NCBI RefSeq assembly: GCF_037975245.1
Contig: NC_092576.1
Location: 14,178,611 to 14,242,610 of the forward strand
Direction: 5' to 3'
DNA from: Apostichopus japonicus
Lineage: Eukaryota; Echinodermata; Holothuroidea; Aspidochirotida; Stichopodidae
Length of the DNA: 64,000 bases
A program made the position numbers and the translations under genes. Each line of letters opens with the position of its first letter. Positions within the stretch are counted from its first letter, which is position 1. Shown piece after piece: positions 30,001 to 43,000 of this stretch. Below the pieces are notes generated by a model. The model was not told the DNA's origin. It worked only from the letters and a program-made list of their open reading frames with translations, and ran no database searches.

Positions 30001-33000
30001 GCATCTCAGGTCTAGATAAAAGATAACAAGGTATCATGTTTCCTTACTGTCTGCATTTTGTAGCGACACAAACAAAACGTCACTTGCAAGCAACGGAAAG
30101 TTAACTTTTTCAGGGCGCGGTTTGGGGTGAGTATTCAATGCCTTTAAGTGTAGCCAAGATAGCCATATTAAGGACGAAATTTGTTCATTCATAGCACTAG
30201 ATTATGGCATTCCACCCCCTCCCCCTATTGTACACCCACACATGCACATGTAGGCTATGGAAATTTAGTTTGTACGCCTGCACAATCCATTCCAAATTGA
30301 ACTACCTTCATTTCTACATAGCCTTATCTCTTCTATATTATTTTCCATTCTTTTTTTCCCCCTAAACAGTAAAAATATTGTTTTGTTTGTACCTCTTTAA
30401 ACATCCATTATGTTCTATAAACCCCATTAGTTTTAACTAAAATGTAATATAACCTCAGCAGTTCTTTTATTCCCTCTTCTTCTATCAAGTCCATTTCAAC
30501 AACATTTAATCTCAAAAGAAAATCTAAACAAAAAACAACTTTTTTGAGCCATATAGCCTATATATATTAATCTTTATGCCTTGCTACTGATTTCTATTAT
30601 ATCATGCATTTCATAATAACATTTGTGTACTGTCCAGTGAGTGAATCAATGTCTATTTTAGATTCAAGTTTGGTTGTTTTCATAAAGGATTAAATGTAGC
30701 ATATATATACACACACCCAACACTATGCTAGAACTACAGTGGATAGTGTTTGCCATTGCAGATCACAACACCCCCAACATTGCACTGGGATGGCAAACAC
30801 CAAGGTAGATGAATTCCTATTTGTACAGTGTGTATGTATAGTCAGTAGTGTGTGACTACAGTATCGCTTTGCTGTTTATAGCTTAGTACATATACATAGT
30901 ACACAAGGTACAGTACAACACAGCCTGGCCCTGATCAGTAATCAGAATTTGCATAGTGTTTGTGTGGGTGTTGAATATGCATAGGGAAATTTGGAATGTA
31001 CCATTAGCAAGGGGGTGTAGCAAAAGTATTTTTGCCTTTCCTGATCAAATTCCACTTAATTTATGGGAACTTCCTGGTTTGAATTGACAGCCTGGGTCAA
31101 ACTTAGTGGATATATAACTTGAGTGTGTGTTGAACTGAGTAGGACCATTGTTAAGTAAACTTTGGGAAGGAAAAAGGAACAGGAGAATTATTGTGCATGA
31201 TTTGATATTTGTATGACCACTGTACAAACAGACACACAAATGCAGGAACACTACTACTACTTATGTGTAGTGTACAGAAGGCAATATGTACGCTTGTTGT
31301 GACTGAACTTAAAGGTCTGCTGTATAGACCCCCAACTATAGCACGCGGCCATCGTGGAAAGTCTCTTGAGATTACGTAATCGACCTGCCTTGGTCGTTAA
31401 AATGACATCTTTTTACCAATTAGTCTGCAACACCTGCTACATATTTTATCTTGTATGAGGGTCTTTGTGAGAACGCTGTGTATGATTAACTACACTGTAG
31501 ACATGAACATATTTCCACACAGTGTTTTCACAAAGAGCCTAATGGTGTTAAGTAGCTACAGTTTGCAGGCTAGTTGTATTGGTGGATTTAATATTGTGGC
31601 AGGTCGATTACGTAATCACAAAACTTTCCTAGCTATAGCGTGCTATAATTGGAGCCAATAAAGCAGATATTTAAAGAGGCTGGCATGTTGATTGTACATA
31701 ACAATATGTTGGAACAGAAATGGTTCAGGGGTGAAACCCTCTCTCCTTCAACTCCCACTGCTGGTAAAGAAGGAAGCAACACTGGTGTGTGGCAGTAAGG
31801 GGGAGAAGGGTGCCACACAGGTTGCCTTAAAATCATTAAAGGGTGTGAAGACTCGCGCACAAGTCTCATGCCGGTAATCTGACCTAGTTTCGAATGAGGT
31901 GTAACAGAAGTGTTAGACACCCCACCATTGATCCCAGAAAATACACACACAACTTGCTACCATCGGTAATTAGACACTAGTGTACAGTCAGTACATACAG
32001 CTGCGGTCAATACCCACAACACAGTGTAGGGATATCTCAGGTCTAGATAAAAGATAACAAGGTATCACGTTTCATTACTGTCTGCATTTTGTAGCGGCAA
32101 GAAGGAAATGTCATTTGCAAGCAACGGAAAGTTAACTTTTTCAAAGCGCGGCATACGGTTTGGTGCCAGTCTTCACTGCCTTTAATATACTGATGATAGA
32201 AATTACTGAAAAATGTGAACATTTGAAAAAAGGAAAATATGAAACTCTTTGTGACATAGCTGATTCTTCCATTTTGCATAACTATTTTGCCTATAAGAGT
32301 AGGTTAAATATTTGTCTGAGGGAGAAGTGAGAGTTAGGGTGGGGGGGGGAGAGGGGTTTTACTATGATTTGTTAGACATTGTTGTAGTATCCATTGTTGT
32401 TGTGGTTTGCTTTTAAAATCTCAGAACGTGTTTGCCAAATTTTAACTTTGACCTTTCCAGCTTACTGCACTGAAAATGAAAAATTGAAAAGGACACCGTC
32501 CTATGCAATTTTCATATCAATGGTCATTATTTTTATCGAGTTATCTGTCGATAAAAATGTCGATCTGAATAAAATTCGCCAGATTTATTAACGAGTCCGT
32601 AGATTCTACAGACTTCTATCAAAATTTGCAAGCTCTGCCCAACAGATCATGCGCCAGTCAAATATGACCGCATTCTTTCACTTTCGAGACTAGCCTGTCT
32701 TAGGTCCCTGCTCTTGTGTCTTCCTCTTGTGTCTTCAGTCTCACCGATATAGCTTGCGAAATTGTGTCATTTCCTTTCATTGCAATGAATAAACAGGTGC
32801 TTTCAGACATTTCCTCCCAGTGGAATTGTAAAAGTAATGATACAAGTATAGGACCGCGTTAAAATCTGGAACGGGCCGCATGTGTAGACTATTTTGTTTA
32901 TATTTGTGTAATGGACATGCTGACATGGGCGGTCGCAGTGCTTTTACGGTATATCGCAGGGGTAGGGGGGGGTAAGGTGATAATAAGATGGGACGAAAAA

Positions 33001-36000
33001 TCTGAGTCCCTCTTGCACTCCTGCCTGTCATCCCCTATCCAACCTTCGACTATATACGTTGTTCCCATGACTACAATTCTGAGAGGAGATCTGAGAATGT
33101 AACGTTTTTATTTATTTCCATTTTATTCTATATAGTCTGTCTGTGATAGCAGAGCAGGAGAGAGAATCCACGACGGAGGGAGAGAAGACCGACCCGCCAG
33201 CGGACGAACTAGAAGATGGAGAGATCGACGATGATGAGGAGGAGGAGGTGGAGGAGGAGGAGTTAACGGGTAGGCCTAAATATTATAGAATGCAGAATGA
33301 TGGTCTCAAGAAAAGTGGGTAATGGTGGGGGAAGGTGGGGAAAGGGAAGAGGTATGATGGGGAAGGCTCAAGAGAAAGTTGTTTATGCCTGTATACATGA
33401 TTAGTCTTGATTACAGAATGCAACGTCCACTTTGGAACGTTGGTGATGGTCTTAAGAAAAGTGGGTAAATGGTGGGGGAAGGTGGGAAAGGGAAGAGGGA
33501 TGATGGGGGTAAGCTCAAGAGAAAGTTGTTTAGCCTGTATACATTCATGATTACTCTTGATTATGGATCGGAAATATTTGTTTATGTTCCATAAAGAGGT
33601 TCCGTTTGTTCGAGGGTCCAGATCGTCTCTATGGGTGACGCACTTGTGTCTTTTGGCTGCAGTTCAGTCATGACAGCGATACTGGTGTATTCTCTGTTGA
33701 AATTGTATATATATTATATATAGCTGGGTTAGGTATATTGTTTGCTTGTGCAATGAGCCTGCCTGCCAGAGCGTGTGCCTTTACTTGCAGTTTCTGCAGG
33801 ATTGGTATAGACTGTATAAATTATATATACTTAAAACTTGCTAAATTGTGATAATCATGGTAGCGATCTTCATTACATGTACAGCACAGTTAGCAGGCTG
33901 TGAAAAAGACAAAAAAAGGATTAAAACAAGGCTGTCGTGTATTGTTTGCAAAGTATTTGTATACATACGGCAATGCGTTTGGTGCAGTGCGTTTGGTACA
34001 CTTTCAAAAAACTTTGCCTGTGATGCAGTACCCACCACCATATTGCACATTATTATTATTATTATTACTATTATTATAATTATAATTATTACCATTATTA
34101 GTAGTAGCAGTAGTTGTAGTAGTAGAATAGTAGTAGTAGTATTATTATTATTATTGTTATTATTAATATTATTATGATTATTATCATTATTAGTAGTAGT
34201 AGTAGTAGTAGAATAGTAGTAGTAGTATTATTCTTCTTCTCATTATTATTATTTTTATTATTAGTAGTAGTATTATTCTTCTTATTATTTTTATTTTTAT
34301 TATAATTATTATGAATTTTTTGTTGAATGAATATATTCTCGACATAATATATTCTCTTCTGCTCTCTTGAAAAAAGAAAAAGAGGAGAGTGAAGATGACG
34401 TGGATGTGGAGGAGAAGAGACGGATAAAGAAACGGCAGAAGAACAAGGAGAGAAGAAAGAGGAAGAAGGAAGAGAAGAGGATGCAGGCGCTGCAGGCGTG
34501 GGCCATGGCAATGGCCGCAGGCGAGATGGGCGATCAGGGAGAGATAGTCGAAGAAGACGAGGAGATGCCCAGCGAGGAAGAAGAGGAGGCAAAGGAGGTT
34601 AGAAGAAGATATTTGAACTTGATTGATTGATTGCTTGATTTATTGATTGATTTATTGATTGATTGAATGAATCAATCGATCCGTTCGTGCGTTCGTTCGT
34701 TCGTTCGTTCATTTATTTTAATTCAATGCTTATTTTATTTTTATTTGTTTATTTTATTTTTATTTTATTTTTATTTGTTTATTTTATTTTTTTTGTTTAT
34801 TTTATTTATTTTTATTGATTGATTGGTTCATACATTTATTTATTTATTTATTTATTTTTTTGTGCCTTTTTTAAGAGAGTGATTGGGAGAGATCATTTTA
34901 AGAGATAGTAATACTATTCCGATCATCAAGGTGAACCCTGGTGTTCCACAGTTTCAGATTCATCTGCAACTCCACCGTACTGTATCTCCCAGTGGTGAGG
35001 AATTATATACTTGTATCGTGTTATAGTAACAGCAACGTGAAACCTGACAATCGAAACAGGGTCAACCCTGACTGTTGCCTGACACTGAGTCATACTGTGG
35101 ACCTGTGAGTAAATAGCATAAAGCATAATAGTCTTCCTTCAAAAAGTATGGGGAGGACAGATATCAAAGGTCCATTTTCTCCTCCATAGATGGCACAGGA
35201 AGGCAGATTGAATTACTTTTTTATATCATGGTTTAAAAATGCTGGCTTTGGGAACCACAATGACCTTTGACCTCAAGTCTTACCATCAAACCCAGAGTTA
35301 AAATATGTAATCTATACGTTACCGTTTCCCCGCCTCTCAGGATAACGCACCTGTGGCGAAGGCTGCTGAGAGAAAGCCCTCGCCGCGGAAAAAGAAACAA
35401 CAACAACAGCCGAGGAAGAGACAGAGGGCGCCCTCTCCATCCGACAGTGACGAGGAATACACCAAACTGCTGAAGAAGGAGATGAGCAGACACAGACTGA
35501 AGAGGAAATCGTCCGGGGAGAGTAGCTCGGAGGATAGAAGAGGAGGAGGAGGAGGAGGCAGAAGCCAGGGGATGTGAGTATTGTCAAAGTTGTCGGAACA
35601 TCTGAAATATAATGGGAAATAAAACCATCTCGTATTTACTTCACACCTCAATTCACTGTCTCCTTACAACAACACATTCTACTTGATAAAATATAATCAG
35701 TGACTCTCCCTTCTTGTCTCTGCCCTCCCTCCCTCCTCCATCCATACCTCCCCATATTCCTCTCCCTAACCCCCTCCCACTCCCTATCCCTTCCCCCTCC
35801 ACAATACTCTCGCCCGATAGAGCACAATGAGATAGCTAAATTCTCAAGAAAAGGAGTGTCTGTTTGTTTGTTTGTTTTATTCGCACTCGGATTGTTCAAA
35901 ATACAACAAATAACAGAGATGACATATAATAGAACAAAACAGATTGAAAAGAACAAAAAGAGTAACAGGAGCTAAACCCATTGGGGTGACAGAATGTCGG

Positions 36001-37681
36001 CCCTTTTCCAATGGGGCCCTAGAGCCAAACAAATTGCACTTTTAACGGTAAATTCGAATAAAACCAATAAATAAGACTCTAAAAACGCACATATTTCACA
36101 TAATTCTGAAAAGTGCCTCCCCCTCCCCCCACACCCTAAATTACATGAGATGCTTCCTTAACTCAGCTTTATAATGAGAAGATGAGAAGGCTTGATGGAT
36201 TTGATATGATTTGGAAGAGATTTGGAAGAGTGGGAATGTGATCTCATTATGACTGGATCTATCTTTCCAGTGTTGTATACCTTATATCTTCCATTAATTT
36301 GTGCATACTTGGCATACCACCAGAGTGAGGCAAACACAGTACAAGGTATAACTCTTTCACCTTCTCTCCATGGTAGGTTCGATTCGGGCGGGGATGCCCC
36401 CTTGAATCACGAGGAGGAGGCGTCGGAAGGGGAAGAGGTTGAATCATCCCACAGATCGAAGAAGAAGAAGAGGAAAAAACACAAACATGTGAGCTTCAAA
36501 GTTTTTTTCCGGTCTTAGCTGAGCCGTCCACCCAGATTTATATTGTTTGTCTCGTACTGGGTGTCTTCCTTCCGACTTAAACCTAATATGCAAATGAGCC
36601 CAAGACCCAGCTACATCTGTAATAAAACTGTCAAGTTAAAGTTTGGTCAAAGTTGGGTTCCTACTAGAGCGAAGGGCTTCAGAACGTTCTGATCACGAAA
36701 AATATATGATGGGTCACAGGAAATTTAAAAAAAAAAATTTTTATACATCTATGTCAACCAATAGAACTACAGTTTTTCGGAGCGGGCCGAAAAAAATATG
36801 ATGGGTCACAGGTTTTTAAATTTGTTTTCAATACATCTATGTCAACCAATAAATCTACAGTTTTTCGGAGCGGGCCTAAGGTAATTGTGGACGTCTATTA
36901 ATATAAAATCCATCGTCCGAGCCAACTTGAAATGTATTCACTTCCTTTCCACTGGTACCTGTCTCCTCACGACCTGTACGGTGACTAGCGTGCACCAGGT
37001 GCTTATATCGTGAGGAGGGGGGTAAGTCTCATGGCAAATAAATACCCGACTCTGGTAAGTTTTGGGAATAGTCTGAGCACCGATTCTGAAGGGTGGGTCA
37101 GCGGGGTGGGTGGGTGGGTTCGGTCTTCATGGTAACTTCCCAGGTCTTACGTGGAGATCTTGTCGCCCGCCACCGCATCCAAGCCTCTCGACATGAATAT
37201 GCAAAGTGTCTTGACATGAATATGCAAAGTGTCTTGACATGAATATGCAAAGTCTCCTGACTTGAATATGCAAAGTCTCTTGACTTGAATATGCAGTCTC
37301 TCAATATGAATATGCAAAGTCTCTTGACTTGAATATGCAGTCTCTCGATATGAATATGCAAAGCTCTTGACATGAATATGCAAAGTGTCTCGACATGAAT
37401 ATGCAAAGTCTCTTGACTTGAATATGCAAAGTCTCTCGACATGAATTTGCAAAGTTGTCCCTTGGGTGGAAAGATGCATTCCTTACTCGTTAAGTGAAAC
37501 TTCTGAGATGATATTCTCCTCTCTTCCGATAGCATCGTACGAAACATGCGCCCAAGAAGTCGAGACGGGAGCAACAGATGGAGTCTGACGAGGAAGATCG
37601 CATGCTCCCTCACCCTCATCACCACCATCATCATCATCATAATCAGCAACAGCAGCAACTCCACCACGAGCAACAGTACAT

Positions 37682-37713
<32 letters not shown>

Positions 37714-40029
37714 CCATGTCCGAACAGGAACAGCAGATCATGATGGACCAAAGCATGGGCAAGGTCCACGTCCCAAAGACGCATCTCATTTGTAAATTTT
37801 ATTTGGAGAATAAATGTAAAAAGGTAAGTGGCATTCTCTCTCCATTTTTGTATGTTTTTACTTCTTTTTTTTACATTGTTTTTTTAAATGTTTTTTTTTT
37901 AATTGATTTTTTTTATTATTATTTTTATTTTATTTTTTTATTTATTATTATTTTGAAAGAGGGGGAAAAAGGGAAGAATATGAATTTTGGTCACATATTC
38001 TATAGTCAACCTCGCAAATTAAGTTTCCTTTGATTCCCGCGCGGCATTAAAGTCAAGTCTACAGATATTGAAAGTTATGTCGACCTCGCCGGATCAGAAA
38101 GTTTAGAAACTCTGGGTGGCTGTGTAGTGGTCGTTTTTTTTTCTCTTCAGAGTTTTTGTGTTGCATCTTAGGAACAGACCTGATAGTTATAGTTTGTGTT
38201 AGACTGAGTTGTCCAGTCACTTCAACTGATGAGTCTTCAGATGTTTAAAATCTGGGTCATTTCTCTAAAGTTTGAAAAATGGAAAGAAAAAAAAAATGTC
38301 ATACAAATGACTGTGTATCATGAACCATTGTTTGTTCTGTGTTTTTGTGTTTTTTTTAATTTATTTTATTTTTCTCTCTTTTTCAGGGGCTGGATTGCTC
38401 ATATACGCATGAAGGCTCGATTCCTAAGAGGCTGGAACAATGCAAGTTTTATCTGCAAGGTTTTTGCTCCAAAGGACCTCTCTGTATGTTCCTGCATCAT
38501 ATCCTTGAACTACTCTGGTTTTACTTTCTCTGTTCCATGTTTTATTATTTTCGTATTTGTTCGAGGATGTACAATTAAAGATAAATTATGTAATGTTTAT
38601 AGCAGGGTTTCCATAACTTTATCCCCCCACGAACCCCCTGTGGATGTCAAGAGTTTGTCCACGAACCCCCAACTTTTCGAGACACGATCCGAGTCATACT
38701 ATAATACGCATAACAGTGCTTCGTAAAAGATCAAGTTCAATGTGTAGTATTGTACTGTCATGAGTACACCAACTTCACCAAAGTCATGCGGCCTGTGTCT
38801 GTTTCATAATTCAGTTATTTATCACATGCACGGTATGGTACTACTATGGCAACATATGTGTATGGAACGCGAAAAGAGTTTGTCGATAGGTACGACTTTT
38901 GTACATTACTAAATTATGTAATATATCAGATATTTCAACAAAAAGTACTCTAGTTTTGACTTTAAGAAACGTCTCACGAACCCCCTGGGATGGACTCACA
39001 CACCGCCTGGGGGGGTTCATGCACCACAGTTAGGGAACCCCTGGTTTATAGAATATTTGTGCCTGTTTTTTTCTGTAGAGATGATTTATTGCCCTTAACC
39101 ATTATTGCACAGGAATATCCTTGTAAATATTATCACACAGGACAGATCTGTTACAGCGAGGAGAAGTGTCGGTTTTCTCATGCACCCCTCACTGAGGAGC
39201 TAAAGTCCCTCGTCGATATGGTAAGGTCAACTTCTCTGCAAACGTATCTCAAAGATCTATCTGTTATTCGTTACTTTTGACACACGGTATTAATTTTAAT
39301 TGAGAGGTGCAAAATACAGACCTCCCAGCAAAACCTTTAAAAAAACCTTTATTTCAGAAAAATGCTCTTTAGTTTTCAAAAATACTCTTTAAAAACCTTT
39401 AAAAATATTTTATTTTTATTTTAAGTTAAAAAAAAAATAGTTCATTTCTGCTGATATTGTCGCATTTGCCCGTCTTGAAACATCTGTGTCTCTGACAAGA
39501 TATGTACTCACAAATTTGTTATAACCATAACGAGTATTACCATGAACTCTTTCACACGCTCTGCTCAAACAAAGTTAGGTACTATATGGCAGTGTTAAGC
39601 ACGTTTCAGCTCATAAAGTAGAGAGAAGGGAAACGACATCACAGCTAGAAATTCATACAAATTGTGATCTTTCAGTGAGAAAGTGCAAAACTGCGACGAG
39701 CATGTGTTTTGGCTCATAAAAGGAGCACATGGCAGCTACAAATAACGACAGATTACTGTAATATATACCGATGTATGGCGCATACTGCATATGTAAACGT
39801 GGGTAAAGATAACAAGATATGAGGGAACTTGAAGAACAAGAGTAAGTAGGTATCTTATCGACTGTGTCGGACAAGAGCGAGTGAACGACCGATATCGAAA
39901 GTAACTTTTAATGTCAGAACAAAGAAACTTGGCCACGTTTGCACTCGAGATGAATCATTTCTAGGAACCGTAGAACAGACCCACAGACTTTTCGTAAGCT
40001 CGAACAAAGGCTTAAAGTCATTCTGTTCA

Positions 40030-40073
<44 letters not shown>

Positions 40074-43000
40074 TACAATTACCACGTGAAATAATAAATG
40101 TTGTCGAATGTGTTTTCTCAAGGATTGGAGTAAACTATGCCATGTCAAATTTTTTTTCCATCCTGATCTTTATTTTATTTTTTCTCTTCTCGCTCTTCCC
40201 TTTCTCTGTACCTCAAAGATGAGAAAAGAGATGATGGGACCAAAGATGAGAGACCGGGAGAACGATCAGCCGCCTCTGCTGCCATCTCCGGAGAAGCAGC
40301 CCAATGTTCCATTCCAGAGGGGCAACTCGGGAGGTAAACCCCCCCACCCCCAGAAAGGGGGCAGCAAGAGTAACAACAACAACAGTAGCAACAGCAGCAA
40401 TAGCATCCCGTCTCTGTTCGACATCAGAGTGAAACCGGTCGGAGAGAAGGGGCAGATCATCCTGGAGAAGGAGAGGAAGGGTCTCCTGGGCTTTGACGAT
40501 GGGTAAGCGGGCCGATAATATCACCCCTCTCCCCTCCCCTCACCCCCAAGAAAAAAAAAACAAGAATTGAACAATGTTTTATTGACAGACTTTGGTGTCC
40601 ATGTTACACTGTATCTGTGAAGAAAAGTCTGCGTAAGTCGTCTAGTACACTACAAATGCAAGGTGAAATCAACTTGAAAACATTTTTAAAAAACCCTTCT
40701 TTAGGTCTTTATCCAGTCAGTTTTCCATTTCATGAACTTTTAATTTGAAAGAGTCTAAGATAATGCTGCCCTTAGTACAAAACCGTGTAATGAGAAGATT
40801 GTAATCAGTCAATGCTTGTACTTGCTTATACTCTTGGTGGGTAAAGAACATGTGTTCCATTTTGATTGCAAGAACATCCGATCAGTCAATGCTCGTACTT
40901 CCTCTTCTCTTAGTGGGTAAAGAACATGGGTTCCATTTTGATTGCAAGAACATCTGATAAGTCAATGCTGTTATTTCCTCTACTCTTGGTGGGTAAAGAA
41001 CATGGGTTCCATTTTGATTGCAAGAACATCTGATAAGTCAATGCTGTTATTTCCTCTACTCTTGGTGGGTAAAGAACATGGGTTCCATTTTGATTGCAAG
41101 AACATCTGATCAGTCAATGCTGTTATTTCCTCTACTCTTGGTGGGTAAAGAACATGGGTTCCATTTTGATTGCAAGAACATCTGATCAGTCAATGCTGTT
41201 ATTTCCTCTACTTTTGGTGGGTAAAGAACATGGGTTCCATTTTGATTGCAAGAACATCTGATAAGTCAATGCTGTTATTTCCTCTACTCTTGGTGGGTAA
41301 AGAACATGGGTTCCATTTTGATTGCAAGAACATCTGATCAGTCAATGCTGTTATTTCCTCTACTCTTGGTGGGTAAAGAACATGGGTTCCATTTTGATTG
41401 CAAGAACATCTGATCAGTCAATGCTGTTATTTCCTCTACTCTTGGTGGGTAAAGAACATGGGTTCCATTTTGATTGCAAGAACATCTGATAAGTCAATGC
41501 TGTTATTTCCTCTACTCTTGGTGGGTAAAGAACATGGGTTCCATTTTGATTGCAAGAACATCTGATCAGTCAATGCTGTTATTTCCTCTACTCTTGGTGG
41601 GTAAAGAACATGGGTTATATTTTGATTGCAAGAACATCATCTGATCAGTCAATGCTTTTACTTCCTTTTATCTTGGTGGGTAAAGAACATGGGTTCCATT
41701 TTGATTGCAAGAACATGTGATCAGTAAATGCTTTTACTTCCTCTACTCTTGGTGGGTAAAGAACATGGGTTCCATTTTGATTGCAAGAACGTCATCTGAT
41801 CAGTCATGATATGTTGCGATGATGTAGTTTAGGTAGTTCGTTCATTAAATCACGTTTAAGTCCTCGAGTGAAAGATCATCGTTCTATTTTGAATGCAATT
41901 GTTTTATCCTCAGTCAAATCAGTTTCCTCTCCCTGCATTGTTTTTTTTATTTTTTTTTTATCGGTATCTTTTAATCTTTTCGTTCAGGCCTCCGTCGTTC
42001 TACAATGCCGAACAAGAGGAACATATGCAAGGCAACCACCACGGCGGTCCTTCTAACAAGAGAGATGGACCACATGGTCATGCCAGATCTCCTATGGGAT
42101 CGCCACGGCAACAAGGTCAACAAGGACCATCTCACCACAGCCATGGCCATAGCGAGCCATCTAGCGGGCCCTCCAGACAACAGCAGAATAAAGGTTAGTC
42201 GGACATTTTGTTGCAGGACTGGTCGGTGCAAATATGACCCACTCGGGACTTTCGACCGACAGAGTTCACAAGTCGTCAGATAAATTCTCTGTCTCTAAAC
42301 ATAACTAGCTTTTCTGTATTTTGACATATTTTGAAAAGAAAAAGTGGGTGATCTCCATTGAAGTATCTTTGCTAATAATGATGTCCTCTTGATACCTGTC
42401 GTACTGCAATCTACTCAAAAAAACGGAAAGCATTTGGAAGTTCACGTGCAATGACCTCAAATTAGTTACAAATTACTATATTCTTTGTTTTTATGACAAA
42501 TATAACAAGTACATTAACCAAGGTCTGTAAAGAATAATGTTGGGAATTTTAACGATGGAGCAGAAATGGGGGAAGCTAAAAAAAAAAAAACGTCACTGGA
42601 TAGTGATGGTTACATCATTGTTTAAGGGTTGTTTCTGTGAAAAACACATTGAGCATGCGGGCTAGCACTCTTCGGGTCAGGTTTTATCTTTCCGTTGCTA
42701 TGGATAAAACTCATGGGAAATGCGTCATAGATACCACTCCATAATAGAAATAACTCTGATTAGAATTAGGACAAGTAACTATGGTGATGTGGTCAAATTC
42801 CTGAGTGATAAAGAAATCAAAACGGTTGCCAAGGTCAGCCATGAATGATGCCTACATTACGCAGTTAATGAGATTTTCCTGGAACGTTTACAAAGAAAAA
42901 TAACATGGCTTTCTTAGAGATCAAAATTCTATGCCCCCGCACCCACTCCCTCCTCCTTTCCATTCTAAAGTAACCCTTGAACAAGTCACATTCAAAGAAG

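Larger units (their letters stand above)
27045..33135 (+). other. ZC3H4: ZC3H4 intron 1 (about 6.1 kb)
   Basis: No further exon is recognised. It holds two TTAA MITEs (29789-30147 and 31836-32185), a CRE, C-rich runs near 28200 and 28660, and simple repeats. A 135-codon open frame at 28120-28527 resembles nothing I know and has low-complexity ends. Confidence 0.6.

Noticed and set aside
38482-38498. GTATGT donor inside ZC3H4 exon 7
   Set aside because: It would remove the last Cys and His of finger 2 and break the frame into exon 8; the AT-AC donor restores both.
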